Shown one piece after another: positions 8,536-17,900 of a stretch of 64,000 nucleotides of DNA (positions are counted from its first letter, which is position 1; every line of letters begins with the position of its first letter). A program made the position numbers and the translations under genes. Origin of the DNA: an uncultured Oscillospiraceae bacterium (GTDB lineage Bacteria > Bacillota > Clostridia > Oscillospirales > Oscillospiraceae); contig CANROC010000009.1 of assembly GCA_947632175.1 (NCBI GenBank), positions 1 to 64,000 on the forward strand. Reading direction: 5' to 3'. The notes under the pieces are model-generated. The model saw only the letters and a list, made by a program, of their open reading frames with translations, had not been told where the DNA came from and did no database searches.

Positions 8536-9237
8536 ATGCGCAAGACCATCGGCATCATCGGCGGCATGGGGCCGCTGGCCACCGCGGACCTGTTCCGCAA
8601 GCTCATCGAGAACACCGACGCCGCCTCCGACCAACAGCATCTGCACGTAGTCATCGACAACGACCCCACCATCCCCGACAGGACCGCCTATCTCCTGGGC
8701 CGGGGCTCGGACCCCTACCCGGCCATGCTCAAAAGCGCCCAGCGGCTCCAGTCCATGGGCGCGCAGCTGCTGCTCATGCCCTGCGTCACCGGGCACAGCT
8801 ATTGGGAGGCCCTGCGCCGGAGCCTGACCGCTCCCCTCCTCAACATGCTCACCGTCACCTGCGAGTCCATGGCGAAGGCGGGCATCCGCAAGGCGGCCCT
8901 CTTCGCCACCACCGGCACGGTGCGGACGGCCATTTTCGACAGGGTCTGCGCCCACTACGGCCTGGAGCTTTTGAAGCCCAACGAGGAGGACCAGCAGGCC
9001 GTCATGGACCTCATCTACAAGGGCGTCAAGACCGGCGTCCGGGCCTACGATACCGCCCCGGTCTCCGCCATCGCCGAAAAGCTCCTGTCCGCCGGGGCGC
9101 AGACGGTGATTCTGGGCTGTACCGAGCTGCCCATCGCCTACGAGCGCTTTGGCCTCGACTTTCCACGCATCGACCCCACGCTGGAGCTGGCCAGAAAGGC
9201 CGTCTCCCTGGCCGGCGGGAAGCTGAAAGCGCTGTAA
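8536..9237 (+). CDS. Aspartate/glutamate racemase-family protein
   Basis: A 233-residue protein of the Asp/Glu/hydantoin racemase family: it opens with KTIGIIGGMGPLATADLF and has both catalytic Cys regions, LLMPCVTGHSYW and VILGCTELPI. The first motif is normally PCNTAH, so Asn-Thr-Ala is changed to Val-Thr-Gly while the Cys is kept. Such enzymes interconvert D and L amino acids without PLP. Its position behind a DltA/B/C/D-like set raises the possibility that it supplies the D-amino acid that the adenylation enzyme uses. That link is inference from location only. Confidence 0.8.
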   Translation: MRKTIGIIGGMGPLATADLFRKLIENTDAASDQQHLHVVIDNDPTIPDRTAYLLGRGSDPYPAMLKSAQRLQSMGAQLLLMPCVTGHSYWEALRRSLTAPLLNMLTVTCESMAKAGIRKAALFATTGTVRTAIFDRVCAHYGLELLKPNEEDQQAVMDLIYKGVKTGVRAYDTAPVSAIAEKLLSAGAQTVILGCTELPIAYERFGLDFPRIDPTLELARKAVSLAGGKLKAL

Positions 9238-9271
9238 GCGGGACCGAATCTTTGGGAAAGGGGGACATGCC

Positions 9272-9823
9272 GTGAAGCCGTTCTGGCAAAAGTGGTGGTT
9301 CTGGCTCATCGCCGCCGCGGTGGTGGTCAGCCTCCCTTTCTCCATCAAATACGCCTTCTTTGAGCCGGCGGAGCCCACCGAGGCCTCCGCCCCCACAGAG
9401 ACCCCCGCGCCCTCAACGGCCACCCAGCCCTCGGAGACATCCACGTCCCCGGAAACGGAGCCGCCTGAGACGTCCCCTCCCCCCGAGACAGCCCCTCCGG
9501 AGACCGACCCGCCGGAAACCGAGCCTCCGGAGACGGAACCGCCGGAGACCTTGCCGCCGGAAACAAATCCGCCGGAAACGAACCCTCCCGAGACGGAGCC
9601 GCCGAAAACAGAACCGCCGAAAACGACACCTCCGAAAACGGAGCCTCCCGCCACGGAACCAGCCGGCATCACCTACGTGGTCAACAAGAACACCAAGAAG
9701 TTCCATCTCCCCACCTGCCCCAGCGTGGCGGACATCCTGTCCAAAAACCGCGAGGACACCACCAAATCCCGCGATGAACTTCTCTCCGCCGGTTATGAGC
9801 CGTGCAAAAAGTGTAAGCCATAG
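9272..9823 (+). CDS. Membrane-anchored Pro/Glu/Thr-repeat protein with C-terminal Cys/His domain
   Basis: A 183-residue protein starting at GTG (AAAGGGGGA eight bases upstream). Residues 1-30 form a membrane anchor and residues about 30-135 are a stalk of PPET and PPETEP repeats. The last 50 residues carry the pattern YVVNKNTKKFHLPTCPSV..GYEPCKKCKP, with one His and three Cys, which resembles small domains annotated as Ada-like metal-binding or surface modules. The prophage proteins at 50782 and 51583 end in a related domain. The stalk suggests the domain is displayed outside the cell. Last gene of the rightward cluster; a terminator follows. Confidence 0.65.
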   Translation: MKPFWQKWWFWLIAAAVVVSLPFSIKYAFFEPAEPTEASAPTETPAPSTATQPSETSTSPETEPPETSPPPETAPPETDPPETEPPETEPPETLPPETNPPETNPPETEPPKTEPPKTTPPKTEPPATEPAGITYVVNKNTKKFHLPTCPSVADILSKNREDTTKSRDELLSAGYEPCKKCKP

Positions 9824-9828
9824 AGAAA

Positions 9829-9858
9829 GCCCCTCCCAATTCGGGAGGGGCGATTTTT
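9829..9858 (+). terminator. Intrinsic terminator of the Dlt-like cluster
   Basis: GCCCCTCCC and GGGAGGGGC form a perfect 9-base stem with a 5-base loop, followed by GATTTTTATT. It lies 6 bases after the repeat-protein stop codon. Confidence 0.85.
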
Positions 9859-9912
9859 ATTGCGCCGGAGGGGTGTCTCTTAAAAAAATATTTCAATAAT
9901 ACTAAAAAATAC

Positions 9913-9941
9913 TTGACAAATCATTTATTTTGTGGTATAAT
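9913..9941 (+). promoter_or_regulatory. Consensus promoter reading into the 3' end of the cation transporter gene
   Basis: Perfect TTGACA (9913-9918) and TATAAT (9936-9941) with 17-base spacing on the plus strand. The first gene downstream is on the opposite strand (stop codon at 9956), so the transcript would be antisense to it. No plus-strand gene follows for more than 2 kb. Confidence 0.6.
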
Positions 9942-9955
9942 ACACTCATCTTCCG

Positions 9956-11059
9956 TCAGTCGCTGATGTCGTTGTCCAGGACCACGCCGAAGGCGTATTC
10001 GGGGTACTTCTCCCGCATACGGGCCACGATCTCGTCGCGGATCTGCTCCCGGCGTTTGGAGGCGAAGTCGATGATGAGGTCAAACCAGACGCTGGCTGTC
10101 TCCGTGTCCACGTAAAAGCCGTGCATCTGCAGGACCTCCGGGTAGCCGGCGAGGATCTGGCGCAGCTCCTCCTTCATCCGGACGAACTTCTCCTCCATGG
10201 TGTTGGAGGCGTAGATGCCGATGGTGAGGACGATACCGAAATCGGTGAAGACCTCCTCCATGAGCTTACGGGTCAGGGCGTGGATCTCCCGGGCGGTCAT
10301 GTCGTCGGGGACCTCGATGTGGACCGAGCCGATGATCTTCTCCGGGCCGTAGCGGTGGAGGGTCAGGTCGTAAGCGCCCAGGACCTCCTCGTGGCGGCAG
10401 ATGAAGGCCTTGAGGCGCGTGGAAAGGTCAGAGTCCACCCGCACGCCGATGATCTCCCCCAGGCTCTCTAAAAGCATCTGGACGCCGGACTTGAGCATGA
10501 CGATGCTGATGGCCGCGCCCAGCCACCCCTCCACGCTCACATGCCAGAGCATGGACACCGCCGCGCCCACCAGCGTGGCGGCGGAGATGAGGGCGTCGAA
10601 CATGGCGTCGGTCCCGGAGGCGGTGAGCGCCTCGGAGTTGAGCTTACGCCCCTGTCCCCGGACGAACCGGCCCAGAAGGATCTTCGCCGCCACCGCCACG
10701 GCGATGATGAGCAGGGACACCGCCGTGTAGCTGGCCTCGGAGGGGTGGAAGATCTTCTCCACGGACTCCTTCAGCGCCGCCGCGCCGGCGGCCAGGACGA
10801 TCACCGCCACGGTGATGCTGGTGACGTACTCGATCTGCCCGTGGCCGTAGGGGTGCTTCTTGTCGGGCTCCCGGTTTGCCAGCTTCGTGCCCACGATGGT
10901 GATGATGGAGGAGAGAGCGTCGGAGAGGTTGTTCACCGCGTCCATGATGATGGCGATGGAGCCCGTCACGAACCCCACCGCGGCCTTGAAGGCCACCAAG
11001 ACCAGGTTCACCGCAATGCCAATGAGGCTCACACGGACGATTTTTTTGCCGCGTTCCAT
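9956..11059 (-). CDS. Cation diffusion facilitator family transporter
   Basis: A 367-residue CDF-family antiporter with six transmembrane segments and a cytoplasmic ferredoxin-like C-terminal domain. The signature KKHPYGHGQIEYV is clear. The metal-site residues are NNLSD in helix 2 (Asn and Asp four apart) and DAMFD in helix 5 (two Asp four apart). In the family literature, an Asp/Asp helix-5 pair is associated with manganese or iron rather than the His/Asp of zinc exporters, so Mn export is a reasonable guess. It starts with an AAGGAGG site directly after the stop codon of the HAD gene, so the two are coupled. Confidence 0.85.
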   Translation of the reverse strand: MERGKKIVRVSLIGIAVNLVLVAFKAAVGFVTGSIAIIMDAVNNLSDALSSIITIVGTKLANREPDKKHPYGHGQIEYVTSITVAVIVLAAGAAALKESVEKIFHPSEASYTAVSLLIIAVAVAAKILLGRFVRGQGRKLNSEALTASGTDAMFDALISAATLVGAAVSMLWHVSVEGWLGAAISIVMLKSGVQMLLESLGEIIGVRVDSDLSTRLKAFICRHEEVLGAYDLTLHRYGPEKIIGSVHIEVPDDMTAREIHALTRKLMEEVFTDFGIVLTIGIYASNTMEEKFVRMKEELRQILAGYPEVLQMHGFYVDTETASVWFDLIIDFASKRREQIRDEIVARMREKYPEYAFGVVLDNDISD

Positions 11060-11701
11060 TCAAAGGACCTCCTTGCAGACTTCCGTCAGCGTCTCCCCCA
11101 CGCGCACATGGGGAAACGCCTCCAGCGCCTCCCGCCCCGCCGTGCCCGTCAGAACCCCGGCAAAGGCCACTCCGGCGCTGGCGGCGCACTGGGCGTCCAC
11201 GGGGCTGTCGCCCACGTAGAGGGCCTCTCCCGCCTCCACGCCCAGCAGGGAAAGGGCCATTAAGACCGGCTCCGGGTGGGGCTTTTCGTGCTCCACCATG
11301 TCCGATCCCACGATCACGTCCACCAGAGAACGGGCGCCGAATTTTTCCAAGATTCCCTCGATGCGGTAGGACGCCTTGGTGGTGACGATGGCGGTCTTGA
11401 TTCCTGCGTTATGTAAACTTTCCAACAGGGGCAGGGCGTCCGGGTAGAACCGGGCGGAGGCCACCATCACCTCGTCGGCCTTCTCCATGAAAAGCCGCGT
11501 AAACTTCCGGGCCGCCTCGGGGTCGCCGCACCCGGTGAGCTTCTCAAGCGTGGGCCCCAGGCTCAGGCCGATGGTGGCGCGCATCTCCTCCCTGGACGCC
11601 GGCGGAAAGCCCAATTTCTCCAGTCCGTAGGCGATGCACGCCAAAATCCCCTCGGTGCTGTCCCCCAGGGTGTAGTCAAAATCAAATATCACCGCGCGCA
11701 T
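11060..11701 (-). CDS. HAD-family hydrolase, phosphoglycolate phosphatase-like
   Basis: A 213-residue haloacid-dehalogenase-like phosphatase. Motif I is FDFDYTLGD (DxDxT), motif II IVTTKAS and motif IV YVGDSPVDAQ, with a helical cap between. The open frame runs back into the tRNA fragment, but the real start is the ATG at 11701, preceded by GGGAGG. The product resembles Gph/PGP-type enzymes that hydrolyse small phosphate esters. It forms a two-gene unit with the CDF transporter. Confidence 0.85.
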   Translation of the reverse strand: MRAVIFDFDYTLGDSTEGILACIAYGLEKLGFPPASREEMRATIGLSLGPTLEKLTGCGDPEAARKFTRLFMEKADEVMVASARFYPDALPLLESLHNAGIKTAIVTTKASYRIEGILEKFGARSLVDVIVGSDMVEHEKPHPEPVLMALSLLGVEAGEALYVGDSPVDAQCAASAGVAFAGVLTGTAGREALEAFPHVRVGETLTEVCKEVL

Positions 11702-11729
11702 ATCCCCGCCTCCCTTCGGATATAGAAAC

Positions 11730-11762
11730 AAGCGGTGATACAACGCTGTTGTACCACCGCTT
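11730..11762 (-). terminator. Original tRNA-Gln terminator, separated from its gene by the prophage
   Basis: AAGCGGTG..TACAA and TTGTA..CACCGCTT form a long stem directly downstream (minus strand) of the 3' tRNA remnant, followed by TGTTTC. Before integration it would have ended the tRNA-Gln transcript. Confidence 0.6.
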
Positions 11763-11810
11763 ATGGCAGCGGGAGAAGGATTCGAACCCTCACATACGGA
11801 GTCAGAGTCC
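11762..11810. repeat. attL: 49-bp attachment-site repeat (tRNA-Gln 3' fragment)
   Basis: Identical over 49 bases to 55011-55059. It includes the CCA, acceptor 3' strand, T arm and part of the anticodon stem of tRNA-Gln. After 11810 the sequence diverges from the tRNA, so this copy is only the displaced 3' part. Confidence 0.95.
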
Positions 11811-11867
11811 AGGCAAAAGCCCCATTTCCCCTTAGAGCCACAATCCAATTCAGCGTACAGAGAATAT

Positions 11868-11889
11868 TTTTACTGTTGTTTTTACTATT
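11868..11889. other. Putative left integrase arm-type site
   Basis: TTTTACTGT followed by TTTTACTATT spans 22 bases and matches 54885-54906 at 19 of 22 positions. Both copies lie just inside an att site, as expected for integrase arm sites. The rest of 11811-11989 is AT-rich non-coding DNA with no gene that I can support. Confidence 0.5.
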
Positions 11890-11989
11890 TTCGCAATTCC
11901 CCTGGATCTGAACTACATTCGTCTCCCCGGTCGTTGCGATTAGTTTTGTTTGATTATGTATCTTTTTTCCGCCTTTGTCAACCCCTATC

Positions 11990-14900
11990 TCACCACTTCG
12001 GCAACACCAACCTCCCTCCTTCCCACCTGACCTTTCCCTTCTCCTCGTCCTCGTCCTCTTCCCCACTGTTCTCCCTCCGGGCTTTCTCCTCCTGCACCAG
12101 GTCATAGACCTCCTGTCCGACGCCGGTGGCGAAGGGGTTCTTGTTCGGCTTCCAGCTCGAATCCGCCAGCTGGTAGAGCACCGCCTTCTTCTCGTTGGAC
12201 AAATTCAGCCCCCGAATGGCGGCGATGATATCCGGCTGAGTGATCTTCCCGTCCCCGTCTGTGTCCTTGGCCCCGTAAACGGCTGCGTAGTAGTCCTCCA
12301 TACCGATCCCGTAATCCTGCGCCGTCTGCATCTTAAAGGCGGTGTAGCTGCTGCTGGGCTCCAGTATCCCGATAGCCGTGATCTTCTCCCGGTCCGTGAG
12401 CTTCGAATCAAACACCACCTTGCGCTGGGCGTCCGCCTTGCCTTCCTTCATCTTCTCTTTCTCGTCATAGCTCATCAGCATATCAAGGAGGTCCCCCGCC
12501 GCGCCGTTCTCGGCCAGCTCGTCAATGAGCTCGATTTCCTTCTCCGACGCCATCAGCGCGTAATACGGGATGATCTTCATGTCCTCCGGAATTTTCGAGG
12601 ACCTCAGAAGCTCGATCTGTACCTCCTTCTTGGACTTCTCCCCGGTCTTCTCGGCCCCGGTGAGGGCGATCACAAGGTCATCCGCGTCCCGGCCCCGGAC
12701 GCCGGCCTGGGTGAGCCCCTGATAAGCTCCCGTGGCCTTGGCGCTGTAGTTTGCAAACTCGCTGTTCACCCACCGCTGGGCCCCCGGGAAGGAGGACTTT
12801 CCGAAAAGCGACGCCTTCCCCACATTCCACGCTGTCTCCAGCGCGGAATCATTGTAAATCGGGTACTGCATGATGTCTCTTCCCTGGGCGTCCACGGTGT
12901 AGCTCCCGCCCTTTACAACGGCGCTGACGCCCTCCAGGATCTTCTTCATCTGCCCGCCGCCAAAGGGCAGGAGCAGATACGTCAGCGGCTTTCCGATCTC
13001 CTTGACCGCCGTATTCCAGCGCTTGCGCCCGCTTTGCCCGGAGTTTGTGGCCGCGCCCCACAGGTTCCCGATATCCGGAACCGCGCTGCTGATGGGCAGT
13101 CGTCCGCCGCCCAGGAGGCCGCCCACAAAGGGCATCTCCTCCGCCACGTTCTCGGCAAGATTGATCCCTGCCTGCCCGATGCCGGTTTTCCCCGTCTTGA
13201 AGGACGGCAAGTCTCCCGTGACGGCCCCTCCGACCAGGCTCACCAGGTTCGGAAGCTCGTATCCCGTCAGGTCCCCCACCGTGTCGTTGAGCATCCCAAT
13301 GGGATCAAGCGCGGGCCGTCGCCCGATGAGGTACTCATACACCTCATCGTAGAGCCACGCCCCCAGGGCGAACTTGAAGAGTGCCAGCGCCAGCGCCCCC
13401 AGTCCCTTTTCCTTGAAGCCCCTGGGCATATCCTTGCAGACATAGCTGAGCTGGTTGTTGACCTCCAGCTGGAACTGCGTAAAAAGCTTTGTCAGCGGAT
13501 TCGACCGGTTGAAAAGCGTCGGCGTCGATCCCTTGCTCCTGTCCGCCATGACCCCGGCCACCCAGGCGTCCGCCTCCTCCATGGCGGCGGCCTCGCTCAT
13601 CTGCCGGTTCTGGACGTTCTGTCGGTACCGTGCCCGCACCAGGGAATCCGCCGTAAAGTTATCGATCCACTCCATGGGCTTGGACATCGTGGCTGAAGCC
13701 TTCTGCTGCCACGTCCGCACCAACGGATCGGACCCACGCCGGTTTGTGAGGAAAGTGCTTTGCCCCACAAACCCGTCATCGGTTTTATATGCCTTCAGCG
13801 TGTCCCACATTCCGTGGATCAGCGTTCCCCGGTCCAGCATAGCCCCGCCCTGGGTGAGCGGTATGAAGTTTGTGAGCCACGACCCCGGATTGACGGCCAC
13901 CATGTTCGCCGCTACACGGCCCTCCAGCGTCTTCACCAGATTATACATATTCCGTCCCAGGGCCTGCTCCAGGTTCCTGTCGGCACGGCTCTTCTTGTTG
14001 GCCAGGAGATTCGTGTATTCCTCCAGCTCCACCACGAAATTTGAAAGCGCGAACCGCCCCTTTTCGTGGATCTGCTCGATCCTGTTCTGCTTGTCCTGTT
14101 CCTCCAGGGATTCGTTGGCCCGGATCTCGTCGATCTGCTTCCTGATGCCCTCGTCTCCCGTCCTGTACCTGGCCTGGGAGGCAAACGCCCGGAGCCGCTG
14201 GATGTTCTCCGTCTGATAGATCACGTCCGCCACGCCCTCGATGTACTTGTCAAAGCCCTCCACCGCGTCGTAGCACGTATCAAAGCCTGTCCGCTCCAGG
14301 GCGTTCCCGAACCACTGGATCCCCGGCCGGAAGGTATGCGTGAGCCCGTTGATGGTGGTGGGCAGGGCCGTGACCTCCGTGGAGATCCCCAGCGCCTTTC
14401 CGAAGAGTGCGATGATTCCGTCTCCCTCCCCCGGCTGGAAGTGGGGGAAGTACCCCTTTCTGTACGCCACGGGCTCATAGCCGTTGCGCACGCGGGAATC
14501 GTTCATCATCTCGAAAAGCTCGTCGTAGATCTTCCGAAACTCCCCAATAGCCCTGTCCACCTTGGCCCAGTCCATATTGGGGTTCGTCTCATAGAGCTCC
14601 TGCACCACGCCCCGCCAGTCGGAGAGGCTCTTGCCGTCCCGCTCCCGGACGTGCTTGGCCGTCTGGAGGTATTCGATGTTGTCCCTGGCTTCGCCCAAAA
14701 GCTGCACCGCGTGGGCCTCGCTGACCTTGTTTCCCTCGGCCACCTTCCGGGAAAGCTCCAGCGCCCGCACCCGGTCCCGCATCCGGTTCTTGAGCTTGTT
14801 GGCCTGGGCGGCGGCCTCGTGGACCGGCGTGAAGTACTTCGCGATGATCCGCTCCGCCAGCTTCTGGTCCTTCACGATGTCCCGGACGTTCCGCTCCATG

Positions 14901-17900
14901 GTTTCCCGTGAATATTGCCACCCTTTTTTGTCCTTCCACCCGTTGGCCGTCGCCAGATACTCGTCCGCCTCGTCCCGGAGGCTCGCCCTTCTCGCCTCGT
15001 TCCACTCCCGGATCTGCCGCGCGTACTGCTCATACGCCTGCTTGGCCTTGAAGACCTCCGTGATGCCCCGCACGTTGTCCCGCTCCGCCTTGAGGTCGGA
15101 GAGCTCGATATCCCCCCGCATGAGCCGCCCCACCTGCCGCTGGTCCTCGGCGGTCAGCAGATTCCTGGTGTTGACCTTCTCATAGTTTTTCTGGGCGTCC
15201 CGCGCCTTGGGGTAGAGCTCCTTGACCTCCTCCAGCGTCAGCGCCGCTCCGCCTGCCTCCGTCTTCGCCGCACGGTCCTCGGCGTACCGCTTCACAGTTC
15301 GAAGCTCGGCGAGCATATCCCCCACGGCGGAATCAAAGTCGTTGCGCATCCACGCCTTGTATTTCTCCGCGTTGGGCCCCAGCGCCTCGTCCAGCGTCCT
15401 TTCGCTGATCTCGATGCTCCTGCCCACCTCAAACATCCTGACGATCTGGTCCGCCGGGTGGGTGATGCTCTCTGGGAACAGCTCCGGGTACGTGGCCATA
15501 AGGTCCTGGTACGCGGTGTCCACCGGCGTCGCGCCCTCCTTGACGATCCGCAGCGTCCCGAAGGCCGCCTGACGGAACTGCTCAAAGGTATCATACCCCC
15601 GCACGTCCGGCTGGTCCGTCTCGGAGATGGTGATCGGCATTTCCCGCAGCCGCCTTTTCAGGCCCTTGTACTCATCGTAAAACTCCCGGTCCACCTCCAC
15701 GCCCCGCGCGTAAGCCTCCTCGAAGAGCTCGTCCCGCGTGTCCTGCGACACGCTCCCGTTCTCCAGATACTCCCGGCTCATCTTCCTGGCGACGTCCTGA
15801 AGATACTCTCTCCTGGCAAACCTGGGCACCTGCATCAAATCCCCGGCCTTATTCACAAGCCCCCTCTCAGCCCTCTGCAGCACCGTCTTCGCCTTCGCCG
15901 GCACCGTATCCCGGATATCCGCCCAGGCATCCTCCTGCCCCTCTGTGTCCGTCTGTGTCCCCTCGGCGATAGAATACCTGACATCCGGATTCGTTCTGTC
16001 AAAGGTCCCCCGGTTTCCCTCTGCCAGCTTGATCTGTTCCGGGCTAAAGGCGATAAACTCTTCACCGGAGTTGTTCACACCGTCATACCCCTGGCTCTCC
16101 AGGTATTCTCTGGCCATCACGCCGGCATTGTTTTGCCCTTTGAACCGATTGAGCGCCCGGTAAGCCACGCCCTCCGGGGCCGGATTTTTGATGTTGAGGA
16201 AATACGCCCGCACGTTCCCGCCGTAGCCCTCGGCGTCCAGTTCCCACGGTGAGAAGAAAGAGCCCTGAATGTCCATGGTGCTGCGGCCCTTGCTCCTGTC
16301 AAAAACATTGAAGTCCGCATCCGTCCCGTGGTACACCACCAGCGGCCGCCCGTCTTCGTCCACGACCTTGCTGGCCGACTGAGGATTGAAGTGCGAATCT
16401 TTACTCTTGACAGCAGCAAATAAATCTGCTACAGTGTTTATGTCGGCAGTTGGTTCTGACTGGGCTAGGGCATTTTGGCCTGAACCCTTAGCGCCCAACT
16501 GCCGACTTTCTATGTTCTGGAGCTGATAAGCCCGCTTCGCCGTTCCGGCGTTGTTTGGGTCATTCATCTCCTCCACATAGAGCTTCAGCAGCTCCGGCCC
16601 ATTCCCGATGTCCGCCACGGCATACAAGCTGTGCATCATAAGGGAGTTTTCCGATTTGGTCTTTCCCTGTGCGAAGCTGTCCAGCAGGACAGCTTTTTTC
16701 ACAATATCATTGATGTATGGAAGGAATCGCACCGCATTCCGGTTCACTGCGTAGGTATGTGCCTTGGTCTCATTGAAGATTTTCCCGGAAACCTGCACAT
16801 CCCATCCCGTGTCCTCGTTGCGCTGGACGCCCCTGGCGTCTCCCCGCTCATTGGCCACCTGTACCGGCGTCGTGTCGTTGGCCCTCCAGTCTCCGAACCA
16901 CGCCCGGAAGAACGGCGACTTCGGCCCAAGCTCCTGAAAATACCTGCTTGCAAAGGCCTCGGTTTTCTCAATGTCCTCGGTGGAGAAGTCGTTGACACTC
17001 TTTCTCCCGATGGTCTGTACAGCCTCTATTTCCTCGTTCGATATGCTGTACTGCGTCCTTCCCCCCTCCATCTCCAGCGCCCGCCCGTCGGAGTCCGTCG
17101 TCGGCGCGGCAATCGAGTACTGTGCCCCGCTCCGGCTTTCCTGATTGAGGACAACACGTTCGATCGCGCTGTCGTCAAAGGCTACCGCGCCGTCGCTTGT
17201 CTTCACCCCGGCAATGCCCGCGGGCTCTATCACGCGGTCATAGAACCACTGTATGAGCTCATCGTTGTCATACGCCCTCGCCGAATCCACAATGTCCTTC
17301 GGGTCAAATTCCTCCGCTATCTCCTCTCCGGTGATATTCTCAAGGTAGTCGCTCAGAATCATCGGCGCATTGGCAAACCCTTCGCTCCTGTCCTCGTCCC
17401 ATTTCTCGGTGATCTCTTCTTTCAGGTCATTTATGTCCGTCAGAAGCTCATGCCGGATCGCATACACATCTCCATTGCCGCCCAGAAGCCTTTCGTCCGC
17501 TCTGATCCAATTCTTCGGATCATCCGCAAACATGGCATGGCCGTAATCGCTCATCGGCGAGCCTCCGCTTGCGACCCTGTAGCTCACGTCATCCGGCAGC
17601 ACCGGGTTTCCGTCAGCATCCGTATTGACCCTCAAAAGCTCCCGCCCGTCGGAGTCCGTCGTCGGCGCAATAGAGTACTGCGTCCCTCTTCCTTCCATCT
17701 CCAGCGCTCTTCTCGCCTCCGGGCGGAGCTGGCCGTCCACCTCGTACTCCTCCCAGTTCTGCCGGAGGTACTCGTCCACGCTCATGTTCGACCGGTGGGC
17801 GGCGTTGAGGATCTGTCTGGCCCCGTCGGCTCTCGTGCCGGCGGGGCTTTGCCGTGCCCCGGTGTCGGACACGGAGTTGACATACCGCCGTATCTCCTGC

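Noticed and set aside
6871-9672. 933-codon frame on the minus strand
   Set aside because: Opposite to the DltD-like, lipoprotein, racemase and repeat-protein genes. The low-complexity GGSVSGG part is the antisense reading of the PPET repeats.
11762-11848. Second complete tRNA gene at attL
   Set aside because: Only the 3' 49 bases match the tRNA; the 5' half is replaced by phage DNA, so no cloverleaf can form.
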